Of a stretch of 64,000 nucleotides of DNA, positions 33,667-46,200 are shown piece after piece. The DNA is from Welwitschia mirabilis (lineage: Eukaryota > Gnetophyta > Gnetopsida > Welwitschiales). The stretch lies in assembly GCA_051453625.1 (NCBI GenBank), contig JBOZIK010000001.1, positions 148,689,658 to 148,753,657 on the forward strand, read 5' to 3'. The notes under the pieces were generated by a model, which saw nothing but the letters and a program-made list of their open reading frames with translations, had not been told where the DNA came from and searched no databases. The position numbers were made by a program, and so were the translations under genes. The number at the start of each line of letters is the position of its first letter. Position 1 is the first letter of the stretch.

Positions 33667-34129
33667 AATAAGTCCCACATGATCACATACTCATAAATAT
33701 GAAGGTTAATAAGTGAGATAAAAGATAAAAAAAATATACCTAAATTATAAAAGACCTCATACCATTGAGAAAAAAAATCTAAGAACTAAGGCATCTTCCT
33801 TTAAAGTGAAGTTTATAGATATGAGAATGTCTTAAGATTGGATGAATCTAATCATATCACTATAAAATGCTCAAGTTTGAATACCAGTTATGAAAACATC
33901 ATAAAGTAAATACATAAGTTAAGTTTAAAATATGATCAAGTGATATTATAATATTTACAAAAGGAATAAGCTAAGAGAGATCTCAGACAAGGATAGAGTG
34001 GAAGTTATGCTCATTGAAGGAAACCTTTAAAATAGTTGCTTCTACCATGTTCAAGATTGCATCAAATGATTTTTCATATATTTTCAACCTTTATCTATTA
34101 AATTTTTGAATCTTCTTAGTTTTTAAGTT

Positions 34130-35200
34130 AGTTTTTAAGTTAAAAATCTTAATAGAGCCATTAGAATGTACTTTTGCTATAAAATAAGGACCTAATCATT
34201 TAGAGGTCAATTTGTTATGTAAAAGATGTACTTTAGTATTGTATAAAAGAAGAAGTTGATGGGGTTCAAATTTTTTATGAGGTAATTACATCTATGTTTA
34301 AACTTAACTTGGGATTTGTGAATTAGTTTACGATCTTTAGCATAAGTACATTTTCCATATAGATGATCAAGTTGGGATTATCTATGTTTAAGATTCTCAT
34401 GAAGGTCTACAATATTAAGTTAATGAGAAGAAGGATAAGAGTTATAACACACAACAATAGGTAAAATATAAAATTTTCCATATACAAGTTCATAAGGTAA
34501 AAAATCATGAAAATTGTGTTAAGTAGTATGGTAAGCCTAAAGAACATTGTTAAGCTTAAAGTTCCAAGATTTCTTATTAAAAAAGAGAATTTTTTATAGT
34601 ATTTTATTAATTTCTTTATTTCCATTTTTAGCTTAATAATTGGTTTGTATATGATAAGAATAAGCTACTTTATGTTTATTTCAATGGATAAAGGAAGTTT
34701 TCTAAAAATTTGAGTGATAAAATAAGTTTTTAATCACTAATAATAATCCAAGGAAAACCAAAACATTGATAAATATGAGTTCTAAGAAAAGTACAAATAG
34801 TTTGGGCATCATCCATAAAAGTAGAATAGCTTCTACCCATTTATTAACATAATTAAAAACTACTAAGATACATTTTTTATTATGAAAAGATTGTTTAATT
34901 GGGCCCATAAAATTGATTCCATAATAATTAAAATATTAACATTCAAGTATAGGTTTTAGGAGAATATGTTGAGAATGAGTTAGACTACCATAATNNNNNN
35001 NNNNAAGAGGATTGATAAAATGAATTTTCTAATAACCAAGAGGTTTACATTTAAGAATAGGTTTAAGGGACATCTATTAAAAATGAATAAGGCTATCATA
35101 ACCTTGACAAGCATCACACCTTCTAGTAGAATCAAAAGAATCTTAGATATGGCAAAACGTTATTCATTCAGAAAAGAATCATTAACCATAAGATTATCAA
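34130..35200 (-). pseudogene. Athila-type integrase of Z
   Basis: Minus-strand integrase, which would insert the cDNA. In order: RCDACQ (about 35120-35103), part of the H2C2 zinc domain; core with MGPIKQSF, ILVVFNYVNKWVEAI (34908-34830, normally YILVAVDYVSKWVEA with D now N) and the following FL..IF and GL.LV segment; then SWNFKLNNVL and LPYELVYGK (about 34560-34450, normally W..KLDDALWAYR...PY.LV.GK); C-terminal part KFEPHQLLLLYN, LGPYFIAKVHSNGSIKIFN (34285-34135). Frame changes and stops throughout; a 10-base gap at 34995-35004. Confidence 0.9.
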
Positions 35201-35239
35201 GAGAGGAAAAAAAGACATGACAAATGATCTGCTATACTA

Positions 35240-35712
35240 TTTTACTTCTCTACTTTATTAATGATAATCAAATTAAATTTAGGTAGAAGGAGGATCCATC
35301 AAATAAGTTTAGCACTAGAATCNNNNNNNNNNNNNNNNNNNNNNNNNNNNNNNNNNNNNNNNNNNNNNNNNNNNNNNNNNNNNNNNNNNNNNNNNNNNNN
35401 NNNNNNNNNNNNNNNNNNNNNNCTTAAAATGTCCTATAATTAAGGAATTTATTTAATAAGTATAGAACTAGAATCGTTCTTAGTTATGAGGTATCTAATT
35501 ACTGCATGATTAGTATGAAAATTCATATTAAAGCCTAAAAGATAATGTATAAGAGTATCAAGGTAAAAGATAATTGCTAAAATTTCATTTTTTTAGTAGT
35601 ATAATTCATTTAAGTATTAGATAAAGTTTTACTATGATAATATATAACCTTAAAATCATTTTCATATTTTTGTCCAAGAAGCCCACCCATAGCAATGTTA
35701 CTAGCATTACAC
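35240..35712 (-). pseudogene. RNase H domain of Z
   Basis: CNASNIAMGGLLGQKYEND at 35712-35653 is the RNase H start, normally DASDxAxGAVLGQ; the first D has become N. Later parts are broken and a 100-base gap (35323-35422) removes the middle. It would degrade the RNA strand during reverse transcription. Confidence 0.82.
35323..35422. other. assembly gap (100 N)
   Basis: Run of exactly 100 N, probably a gap of unknown size. Confidence 1.
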
Positions 35713-35869
35713 ATTAACTCAAAATCTTTATTTCAATTATATCCCATTACAATAGGTATGGAAGAGATTTTATCTTTAAGTGTACTAAGCTAACAAGATT
35801 AATTCCAATCAAATTTATCTTCTTTTTCAAGTAAAAAGTAAAGGGATTTGCAAATTTTAACTTAATTTT

Positions 35870-37345
35870 GAATGAAATGATGATAAAACCATAATGACCA
35901 AGGAAGGATCAAATATATTTTACATTTACTGAAGCAGTTATGTTTTTAATGATACTATCTTTTTTAGGGTCCATCCTAATTGCTTTATTAAAAATGTGAT
36001 AACCTCAAACAATTCCACTCTTACCTAAAAAGAAACTTTTCTTCTAATTCAAATGTGGGCTAATAGTAATGCATCTATCAAGGACTTTATCTAACCTTTC
36101 TAAGATTTTTTTCAAAATTTTTACTATAGATTGAAAAGTCATCCATAAAAATCTGTATTGAATCCTCTAACATATTAGGAAAAAATCCATCATTGCATGT
36201 TGGAAAGTACAAGAAGCATTACAAAGTCTAAAATATAGACATCTAAAAGCAAAATTTCCAAAAGGGAAAGNNNNNNNNNNNNNNNNNNNNNNNNNNNNNN
36301 NNNNNNNNNNNNNNNNNNNNNNNNNNNNNNNNNNNNNNNNNNNNNNNNNNNNNNNNNNNNNNNNNNNNNNNNNNNNNNNNNNNNNNNNNNNNNNNNNNNN
36401 NNNNNNNNNNNNNNNNNNNNNNNNNNNNNNNNNNNNNNNNNNNNNNNNNNNNNNNNNNNNNNNNNNNNNNNNNNNNNNNNNNNNNNNNNNNNNNNNNNNN
36501 NNNNNNNNNNNNNNNNNNNNNNNNNNNNNNNNNNNNNNNNNNNNNNNNNNNNNNNNNNNNNNNNNNNNNNNNNNNNNNNNNNNNNNNNNNNNNNNNNNNN
36601 NNNNNNNNNNNNNNNNNNNNNNNNNNNNNNNNNNNNNNNNNNNNNNNNNNNNNNNNNNNNNNNNNNNNNNNNNNNNNNNNNNNNNNNNNNNNNNNNNNNN
36701 NNNNNNNNNNNNNNNNNNNNNNNNNNNNNNNNNNNNNNNNNNNNNNNNNNNNNNNNNNNNNNNNNNNNNNNNNNNNNNNNNNNNNNNNNNNNNNNNNNNN
36801 NNNNNNNNNNNNNNNNNNNNNNNNNNNNNNNNNNNNNNNNNNNNNNNNNNNNNNNNNNNNNNNNNNNNNNNNNNNNNNNNNNNNNNNNNNNNNNNNNNNN
36901 NNNNNNNNNNNNNNNNNNNNNNNNNNNNNNNNNNNNNNNNNNNNNNNNNNNNNNNNNNNNNNNNNNNNNNNNNNNNNNNNNNNNNNNNNNNNNNNNNNNN
37001 NNNNNNNNNNNNNNNNNNNNNNNNNNNNNNNNNNNNNNNNNNNNNNNNNNNNNNNNNNNNNNNNNNNNNNNNNNNNNNNNNNNNNNNNNNNNNNNNNNNN
37101 NNNNNNNNNNNNNNNNNNNNNNNNNNNNNNNNNNNNNNNNNNNNNNNNNNNNNNNNNNNNNNNNNNNNNNNNNNNNNNNNNNNNNNNNNNNNNNNNNNNN
37201 NNNNNNNNNNNNNNNNNNNNNNNNNNNNNNNNNNNNNNNNNNNNNNNNNNNNNTATTTTACAACTGGTTTAAGAACTAGATTTAGTCCACATTAGGGTTG
37301 ACAAATAGATTTTGCATTATTCTCAAGGTAGGTTTTATGTTGAAT
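35870..37345 (-). pseudogene. reverse transcriptase of Z (centre lost in gap)
   Basis: N-terminal part at about 37340-37254: HKIYLEDNAKS-like and CGLNLVLKPVVK, the Athila motif before the RT fingers (QRRLNPxMKxVVKKE). After the gap 36271-37253: LCNASCTFQHAMM (about 36230-36190), then IFMDDFSIYSKNF at 36156-36118, holding the catalytic DD as FMDDFS, characteristic of the Athila/Tat branch; then FLLEKCHF-like remains and IRMDPKKDSIIKN and SFLGHYGFII (about 35960-35870), the RT-to-RNase H connection. Confidence 0.93.
36271..37253. other. assembly gap (983 N)
   Basis: Run of N inside RT of Z. Confidence 1.
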
Positions 37346-37919
37346 AATAGATGTAGGAATGGCCATTAAATCTTTGTGGGACTAAGTAAATGCATTAATC
37401 TTAGATTTTAAAAGTGAGATTAAAATAGACTCTTATTGAGGGAAAAGATTCTTATTTATTATCAAAGGCTTTTTTTTTATCATAATTGAAAGAAGATATA
37501 TTTTAGTCCACTAGGTAAAGGTTTCAAATTTAAATTTAGATTTTTATTTTCTATTAAATTTTTATTAAAATTAACTATTATCTTAGACTATCATCTAGAT
37601 AGTAGTAGTGGTTGACCTTCCTCAGAATAAGAAATCTTAGTTTTGTTTAGATTTTAAACTTCTACATAGTTTATAGTTTTAGTTTTTCTACTCTTTTGAT
37701 CAAAATAGTCAGCTCCTAGATGCTCATAATTAAGTTGATCATCATTGAAAGCTTTTAAGCTTTTTTACTTTAAGTGGATTATTAAATAAGGTTGTCTTAT
37801 GAAGCATGAAACATTTTTCCTTAAGTGTATGATGTTATAAAAATAAATTATATTTAATATCTTCTTTAACATTTAGCTCATCTTCTAAATTATTTTAATA
37901 ACATGTAATACTCTAATAT

Positions 37920-38245
37920 AAAACTTCTTATTTTCTATGTGACATTTTATTATTCTAGTTCTAATATCAATAACATAATGGGTTGTTGCACAAAATGCTC
38001 AGCTTAGAAGTAGTGAATAACCTCCATTATGATCAACCTCAATCCCAACCACATCTATAGAATAGAATGCTTTTTTTATTTAAATTGCTAAATATTTTAC
38101 TACTTCTAAATGTTTCTTCATCGATGTATCTACTAATTCTAAGACAACTGTTATAGGCTCAACTCTACTTTTCAAAATAATTTATTGATAAATATGTAAA
38201 AGTATAATATTAAAACTTATTCCTATATCGATTAAGGATTTTTAA
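37920..38245 (-). pseudogene. aspartic protease of Z
   Basis: Minus strand LIDIGISFNIILLHIYQ (about 38240-38190) is the retropepsin active-site region with DxG as DIG, followed by PITVVLELVDTSMKKHLEVV and SLLLS.AFCATTHYVIDI (about 37985), matching the family order (L-x-L-A-D-x-S, then LGRPFLATAxAxID). Three stops. It would cut the Gag-Pol polyprotein. Confidence 0.85.
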
Positions 38246-38399
38246 TTATTTTGTTTACTTCTAAAGTATCCTTAAACTTTGGATATTTTTGTAAAACTAA
38301 GGTGGTTATAAATTGAGCTAAGAAGACTTTATAAGTATAGTTTATTTTTGTTTCCTCTTAATTAAATGTTCTCAAACTTAAAATATTAGGATTCTCTTG

Positions 38400-40310
38400 T
38401 AAAATTTTCCAAAATAATAAATTTATAATTATGTTTTACATTAAGGATTTAAGATGTTCATCAAATGTAGAATTAGTGTTCAATCTATCAAGCCAAGAGG
38501 TAGTAGATTTCTTACCTTTATCTGGAGAAGAATTTTTCTTATCATCATTTAAAGGAGAAGGGAAAGTATGATTTTCTAATATTTTGATATCATATTCTTT
38601 TTCATCATTTTTCTTATTTTGTGATGCTGAATCCTCTTGGATAGGAGGTGTTTCATTATTTTCACTTCTTATCATAACATTTCAATCTTTTTTAGCTTCG
38701 TTAGGGTTTGATAAAAGTTGTGTTGCTAGTGATCCTTATGGTTTTTGATTAGCAAGCATAATTTATTGTAGAACATTAGCAATATTTTCAATGTTTAAAT
38801 TTGCTTTCTCTTGATATTTTCTTAAAACATCAATGAAATTTATAAGCGAATCATTTTGGTTTTATGAGTTTGATGGGCTTTTTTAATAATTGAAGTTGCT
38901 TAATTGGAAATTGGGTTAATTGTGTGAAAGTTACCATTTCTAAATCTATTTCTAAATGGTAAAAAATTAAGATGATATGCTTGAAAATTTTTAAATTTTT
39001 TCTCAATATATTATATGTTGAATTATCCATTCATCCTAATTTGAAATTATTTTTAATTTTGGTTTTGATTTTGATTTGATTTTGGTTTTGATTTCTAAAA
39101 TTTAAAGACCTATGATAAACTACGCACACCTCTTCATAAATCTTTTCTTTATAGGTTGGTAGTAAAGGACAATCTTTTATTACATGATAGTTATCTTCAT
39201 ATAAGTCAAAAGTTATAATCACAACCACACTCTTTTAAGTTGTCACCTTAGCATCTAAGATTATTTATGTGTATTGTTTTAGTATTGTAGTGAAATCCTT
39301 AATAACATTTTTGGTTCTCTATTTTCATTTCCTTCTTCTCTTATTTAACTTCTTTAACATCTTTTTAAATTTAACCTACTATACAATTTTATTTAGGTGA
39401 TGGTTTAGGCCATGTCTGACTTATTTCTACTAGTTTATCAAATACTTTCCATGCATTTTGTAATATGAGATTGATCAAGTTTCCTTCACATGAAAAATGT
39501 ATGAGTTGTTTTGTTTAGCTATTAAGTCCATTATAAAAGTGAAATACTAATTCTTTTTGAGTAAAAGTAGTTATAGGATTAGAATGTATGACAATGAAAA
39601 ATCTCTTATAAGTAGAAGCATAATCTTTGTTAGTTGTTGTTGAAAGTTAGTTACTACTTTTTTTCTTTTTCTTATGGTTTTTTTACTCATAAATATTTTT
39701 ATAAATGTTATGTCGAATTGTTCTTAACCATAGTCTAGCTTTTTCTTTTAGAGTGATGGGAAAAATAACCATATGAATATAATCACTAATTATTTTTTAC
39801 CATTTTTAGAATTAATCACTAATTGTTCAATGTCAACTATATGTTGTAAGAATCTTTATTATTTTCTCCATTAAAAATAGAATAGGAATTTAAATTTCTT
39901 AACTAATATCATTGCCATGAGGTAGGTCAAAAGGGTTTTAGATTTGATGTTTTTTATTTTCTACAAGTTCTTTAAAGATGACATGAGTGTTAGGATTTAC
40001 TAGGATAGTAATAGAGGTTCTAATAATAATAAGAGGTGGACGAAGCAACCTATTTTTGGTTTTGTGATGAATTTGACATTGTAATCAAATAACTTTATTC
40101 TAAACTATCATTTGAAAAATTTTCTTTTGAGAAAATTAGATTCTAAAATAATCAATGAATAAAAATTTTCTTACTACATTTTTAAAGTATTTTGCATACC
40201 TAAGGTGTGCATACTTCAGTTAAGTTCATAGTTAATCAAATATTATCTGATGTTTTATTTAAAAAATACATACTTTCTCTAATATTTCATGTTTTTACTA
40301 AATTTATCAT
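38400..40310 (-). pseudogene. Athila-type gag of Z
   Basis: Start near the CAT at 40308-40310, position-equivalent to the V gag start. Homologous to V along 39240-40250. A CCHC knuckle remnant FDLYEDNYHVIKDCPLL lies at about 39210-39160 (normally CDxCxxxHxxxxCP; first two cysteines now F and Y), within the open 65-codon segment 39228-39031 that ends in QNQNQ-K repeats. A hydrophilic, acidic 79-codon segment (38675-38436, with PIQEDSASQNKK and WLDRLN) leads toward the protease. Confidence 0.8.
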
Positions 40311-40735
40311 GTCCTAAAATTCTTAGTTTGTATTTTAGTTCACATCATCTCTATGGTCATTTAAATAATATACCTCGGTAATAACTCATATGAAAAAAAT
40401 AAAAATAAAAAATGCAAAAAAAATAGGATCATGAAATAAAAGAGAATGAAAATAGAGGGCTATCCACTAAGCCATATAAATGATAGAGGGAATGATATGA
40501 AAACCCTAGTTTTTAGAAAAAGAAAAAAACCCAAGGCACATAGGCCATCATCAGTGCATGTTGTCTGAAAAATAAGACATATGACAGGGCATTTATTTCA
40601 TAATGCAAAACAAAAACTATAAAAAAAAAACTGTATTTATACTATAAAGATATAATACTAATGTGGGTAAATATCTGAACTAAAATCTAAAGCACTTACC
40701 TAAGCAATGATAATTCTCAAACTTCAATTAGCCTT
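40311..40735 (-). other. 5' leader of Z
   Basis: Between PBS and gag; carries degenerate ATGATAGAGGGAATGAT and GGCCATCATCAGTGC words at about 40475-40560, the decayed form of the palindromic leader repeats in X and S. Confidence 0.5.
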
Positions 40736-40753
40736 TCCTAGTAATGGCACCAA
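40736..40753 (-). promoter_or_regulatory. primer-binding site of Z
   Basis: Minus strand TTGGTGCCATTACTAGG, two bases from the LTR edge at 40756; a slightly decayed TTGGCGCC-type Athila site. Confidence 0.85.
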
Positions 40754-40755
40754 GA

Positions 40756-42016
40756 TGTTGTGATGCATATTTGTTATGTTATTAAGTAGATCTTATCAAT
40801 CATGAATACATACATATATATATATATATATATAGCATAACATAAGACTCTAATATAGATGGGAGTGACCCAAATGTCATATTCTCATTAAAGACATAGG
40901 TAAAAAGAAAGAGAATTAATCTTAAAAATGAAACACTATGTATCCTTAAAGTAAAATAAAATAACAATGAAAACATAATAGTGCAAATACACTATGCAAA
41001 AAAAATACAAGTCTAAATAAATGTAGCTTCTATTTTATTATCAAATTAACCTATTAAAAAGGTTAATCCTGTATAACTTAGATCAATCAAGAAAAGTTAT
41101 CACTAAATCAAGACCAATCTAAGCTATCAGATAAATAGAATATAAAATCAATGTAAAGTTAATATAGGAATTGAGACACAATGCATTTAAACTAATAATA
41201 TTAATCTTAATAAATGTTTTTCTTATGATATATTTCACCAAAAAAGTTATCCTGAAATTAGAAGCAACATGAACCATACAGGACATGTAAAAAATAAAAG
41301 GTATGAGAAGAAAATTAGAGTTTTACTCAGAAGTAAATCAACATCAGTGTTATAAAGTAGCAGAACCTTAATAAAGGATACATAGCATAATACCAAGGAA
41401 GGCATCTTTTGAAATAATAATAGATGGATCTTTAGCCCCTTAATATCCTATCACAAAAATTCCTAATGTAAATAAAAATAAAAATGGAGTTAAGAATAGA
41501 AGACGTATTTATTATAAAATAGAATATATAATTATAAAAGACTAACAAGCACATGAACAACCCTAACAACCATGTAAGAAAGAGTGAGATAAATGGTTAG
41601 AGTTTGGTAAAGTTTAATGAAGCATTTATCTTAGGTATTGTTCTACTAATCATCCAAATGATGTATGGAATGATGCCACCATATAAGGGTTCCATATTAG
41701 ATGCTAGATTAATCTAGTCAGCATCCTTCTTAGCTTAAGTATTTTAGTCATTCATATAGTTATCTAGAAGATGAGGTGGATGATAGAATTTTGTAGAGTT
41801 CTCCATCTGGTGCATTAGCCTTTTTATTTGTATGATTTTACTTTAGATAGGAAATACTATAAATTGTTTTAAATGCTATAAAATCCAATGAAGATTACAT
41901 GCTTTTATGTCATTTGTCTTAGCTCTCTATTATTGAAATCTAGCATAAACCTATCTAATGTCCTACAAAACTACTCAAAATACTCTATCAAATACAAAAA
42001 ATTTGGTATTGTAATA
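40756..42016 (-). repeat. 5' LTR of Z
   Basis: About 1.26 kb. Low end TGTTGTGATGCATATTTGT (complement of the LTR 3' end), high end TTTGGTATTGTAATA, aligned base for base with the V LTR end at 3117-3131. AT microsatellite at 40814-40834; TATA-like TTATAATAAATACG on the minus strand near 41505-41520. Confidence 0.88.
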
Positions 42017-43198
42017 ATCCTCAAGAATATCAAATGAACTAATAGATCATAACAAATACAATAATCCAAATACACAATTTCAAGTCTCAATAATCTAAGA
42101 ATATAAAGTGATAAAATGCCTTGTTAGAAGGGCATCAAAAATATCCCCTTGTCTATAGGTTCATTTTTGTGATTAACAGAAATCCTTTAGATGGGATAAA
42201 TCCTATGGAGCTACATATGATACACAACTAGATGGATTACAAACATCACTCTGATCACTTTGACACTTTACTTCCATGGCCAGTGGTAGCTCTTTAGATG
42301 ATCCAACCCCTAAAGCTGCATAGTTTGGATTACTTAGTACATTTTAGACATAGAATAACCAATAAATTACATGCATAAAAAAAAAAGACTCTAAAGATCA
42401 AGTAAGAAAAATCTATGATACATGTAAAAGATGGAAAATTAATTGAAACATGCAATAAATAAATGAAAGTTCATAAACCATTTAAGAAAAGAATCAAAGA
42501 ATTGTAAATCATATAAGAAAGAAATGAAAGAACCATAAACAATATAAAAATAGTTCAAAAAACTAAAAACCATATAGAAATTAAATGAAAACAATAGAAA
42601 TCATATCCAAATAAAATGATGATTTAAAAACTCTAAAGATTTCAAGACTCCAAGGTTAATAGTAAATGCTTCTTCAAAAATAAAAGTGAGGGAAAAGGGG
42701 AAAGAGGGTCTTATTTATAGTGAAGGTTATGAAATGCAAACAATTACAAGAATATGAAAAGATACCATCATAAATGAGGATCGTCAAGGTGGCAAAGGCT
42801 CATAAAGATTTCATAACCTCCATTATTAAATTCATTGATAGATCACTAGGTGCATTTATATCTCAAGAATAAATAGCAAATGCTCATTATGCAATTATAA
42901 TAACAAGTAATTTCAAAATCTACATAAAAGCTAATATATAAAGTATAGTAGTTACAATAATTTAATCACTACGAATCACAATTAAATCACTAAGAGTTTT
43001 TAATAAGAGCAATATCATGACTACTACAAAATGTGAGGAATTATCACATAAAATTTTTACAATAAAAATTTCACCACTATAAATCTTAAAATAAGTACAT
43101 ACAATAATTTAACTAGTTTAAGGCTCTATAACACTAATATTTTATTTTATTTAAACTTTAAAGCTAAGTCTCTAAACCTTAAAAGTCTAGATGTGACA
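42017..43198 (-). repeat. 3' LTR of Y, proximal fragment
   Basis: Aligns with about 49298-50492 (CAATAATCCA-ATAC, TTCAAGTCTCAATA, AAGTGATAAAATGCC, AGATGGGATAAA). TATA box CTATAAATAAGACC on the minus strand at about 42707-42720. Ends GATGTGACA at 43198. Confidence 0.92.
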
Positions 43199-43222
43199 TT
43201 ACTCCATCCCTTAAGAGGATTG
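43199..43222 (-). promoter_or_regulatory. polypurine tract of Y
   Basis: Minus strand CTCTTAAGGGATGGAGTAA directly before TGTCACATC. Confidence 0.75.
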
Positions 43223-46200
43223 ATCATTAAAACTTAAGTTATAATACATCTATTTCATATTCTTCTAGTCATTATACTTACAAAGTTAAATTTATCTTCC
43301 TTTAATGCCATGTAATTTGTTGAATAAGTTGTAATGTTGTCTGTAGGCTTGCTAATCAAAGATATTGATCATCATGATAACACCAATTATCTCTTGCATC
43401 CAGAATGATTGATTATCAACAACTTCTTTTCTTTCATTATCCTTCACCTAGACTTCATAGCATATTTTACAAAAGTTGTGGTATATGAATATATCAACTT
43501 CAAAATTCACAAAATGCTTTTATTACATGCTTCTTTCAATATTTCTTTAACACGTCTGCTTGTATAATCTAGTTAAAATTTTCACTTCTCAAATTGAAAT
43601 GTCAACTTGTGTTAAGCATATTTTATTATACATCTATTTATACTTATTAAAATAAATTTAAATGAATCTAACTAAAATTAATTCCTACCCTTTAGAAAAG
43701 TTTTATCCTCTGAGTCTTTTTTACAAATATAGATTGGAAGGTATAAATAAATATAATACTATAATGTAGTTATAGATGTAGTAGTTTTGAAGATCCCATT
43801 AATTAAATAAACAAGTGCTTAAGGTAATATTTCTAGTAACTATGTATGTTTAAAATGAGTGACATCTTACTTTATAATCTAGTTATTTAGCAAATGTTCA
43901 CCAAACTAAGTTATTACTATTACTTAAATAAGTTTACTAAATTAATTATAAATTAAATAATTATTAAACTTAAAAAAAGTTAAAAAACTTAAAGTTCAAA
44001 TATTTAATAATATCATGGAAAATTCATGTAAATAGTAGGTAATTAGTTCACATTTTCTACGAAAATTTTGTCCTTTTCTAACAAATGAAAAACTATTAAA
44101 TTTTGCTTTAAAATCTATTAGAATAGTTTTCCTTTTCTTATAAATTTTGTTCAAATCATATTAGAATAATTATAGACTCTAAGGATGGCTATGTAAATCA
44201 AAGCTCTACTAAAAGTATTTGGAAAAAAATCACAAAAATAATATGTATACCAAAAATTTGGCATAACATGAAGGTTCAATGTAGTTAAACTAAATAGAAA
44301 ATCATGTATAAGAAGGAAAATGCATCATACAAGGCATGTTAGAAATCATGAAACATTCTAAAATGAGTAAAACAATGAAAACATAACCTACAATAGAATG
44401 TTAAAAGTAACTTAATCAACATTTTAATAACTTATATTTATCTTCAATTTCTATTTGTAATAACATAATTAAATCCTAACTTTAGTGGATAGCAAGATAC
44501 ATTAAATTCAAAGGGTATATCACACAATGGTTATACTTATCATGAAATCATTAAACATAGATATTTATTTCCTTACTTTTACACTTAGTTAATGACAACA
44601 AGATATTGAACTTTCCCTTTTCCTTTTAATAGTTTCTAATAGTGATCATTCTATTATTGAATCATTGAGTGTAACAAAGACGTTTATTATGCTATGTGTT
44701 GATCTCTTAGAGTTGTGTATTTTTAATTAAAAATTTTAAATATTTGGTTAGACCTCTATAATAAAGTTACCAATGTATTATAAGAGAAATTATAGTATAT
44801 GAAATTTTAATTAAAAATAGGAGTTATTAAGATCTAAAAACCCTTAATATAACTTTAACAAAGTAGGTTAGAAAATGCAACTATAATCAAAGCAAGTTGT
44901 TTTAAAAGGATAACATGAAGGAAAGGGTGCAACTAGTCTTTACTTTACCAATCCTAAATGCTTCATATTCTTGTACTTTTCCTTTAGGATTGTATTTAAA
45001 GAGATGCATATTGTTGGATATTTGATTAAGTCACTAATTAACATATATAATGTAAAATTTAAACTAAGAAAGTTCAAAACTTAATAGAGATTATAGCAAG
45101 TGTAGCACTAAATATGACTCTACATTACATACTAAACTATAGACATTAAGAGAAAGGCTTTAAATCCTTCTATATATTACATACTTAAACCATACTTTCT
45201 CCCATGAAGATTGTGATTAAGAATCTCTTTAGGCATAATGGCTATAAACTAGATGGGTCAATATTGACAAGTATTCATCTATCTATGCCTTAGTTGGTAC
45301 TATAGAAATATCAAAAAAATAACCTATACATACTACTTAAGATATAATTTTTGATAAAGTACATCCATAGTGAACTCATCAAAAATGAGTAAGTTATCAT
45401 CCTTTAAATTCCCGAAGTTTGTTAAGAATCATAATATCTACTTATATCTAAGTGGATTATAAAAGGTATCTATAAGTCTTACATACTCAAATGTTTCAAA
45501 TGGATTCTCCTAATAAGTTAACATTTGCAATCATCCATGACTTAGTTTATTGATATTTTAGTCATGTGTATAAAAATTCAATACTAATAATCTAGTGTAA
45601 CGTCAAAGTTAAAATTTTAAATTTTAAAATATACTTTAAGTTAACTAGCTTTATAATGATACTTCAATTCTACAAATATTGAATACAAAAAATGTAGTTC
45701 TTCAAATAAATGATTATAAATATAAGCAAATAATACTAAGCAGACTAGAAGAGCTATTTTCTATCAATGATTAAAAAAGACAATTACTTATGATTTCTAG
45801 GAACATCTAGCCAGTGTCGTTTTGATAGCTAATATGCCTCTCTAGTATACCATGAAAAACAATTTTGAAGGGAATCATAATAGCCATTCATATGGATATA
45901 AAAGAAGTACAAAATACTAAGGACAAAGAAAATAAATAGCTTTATTGATGAATTTGTAATAGAAAAAGCAAACGTAAACTAAATTGAGTAAAGTAAGAAG
46001 AATAAGATTAATAAATAATGCTAAAGAAGTCTACATCATAAAAGATTAAAGTACAAATAGTAAATAAGATAGTAATTTGCACATACTAGGTTTAAATACA
46101 AAGGAATCTATCTCCCTTAATGCTCATAAAGTGCACTGAAAACTCATGCAAGAAAAATGAATAGTAGTGAAATTTCCATGAACTACTATTAGAGATTATA

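Larger units (their letters stand above)
32021..34129 (-). other. 3' UTR of Z with diverged tandem repeats
   Basis: Non-coding region between integrase and 3' LTR. It aligns piecewise with the S 3' region: Z 32770-32900 with S 59940-60080, Z 32580-32700 with S 60165-60300, Z 32330-32450 with S 60420-60510, Z 33790-33850 with S 59785-59850. Z is longer because of repeat units of about 100 bp beginning ACATGATCACA and containing ACCTAAAT...AAAGACCTCA on both sides of the gap at 33070-33594, a (CA)n run and an AT run. Confidence 0.75.
21996..42016 (-). mobile_element. Athila-type Ty3/gypsy element Z
   Basis: Minus-strand element in the 3' LTR of Y. Order on the minus strand: 5' LTR 42016-40756, PBS, repeat leader, gag from 40310, protease about 38245-37920, RT (gapped), RNase H, integrase to about 34130, long 3' UTR to about 32020, then 3' LTR remains (about 32020-31670 and 22528-21996) split by W. 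The bases beside the ends (TAAGG and ATCCT) do not match, so the TSD is lost or an end is imprecise. Confidence 0.8.

Noticed and set aside
33033-33686. Frames of about 200-215 codons crossing the gap, with HTHT or CVCV ends
   Set aside because: Artefact of translating N and a CA repeat.
35261-35443. 60-codon frame crossing the gap at 35323-35422
   Set aside because: Mostly N; antisense to RNase H of Z.
21996-42016. 5-bp target duplication for Z
   Set aside because: TAAGG on the left and ATCCT on the right do not match; no other pair near the ends was convincing.
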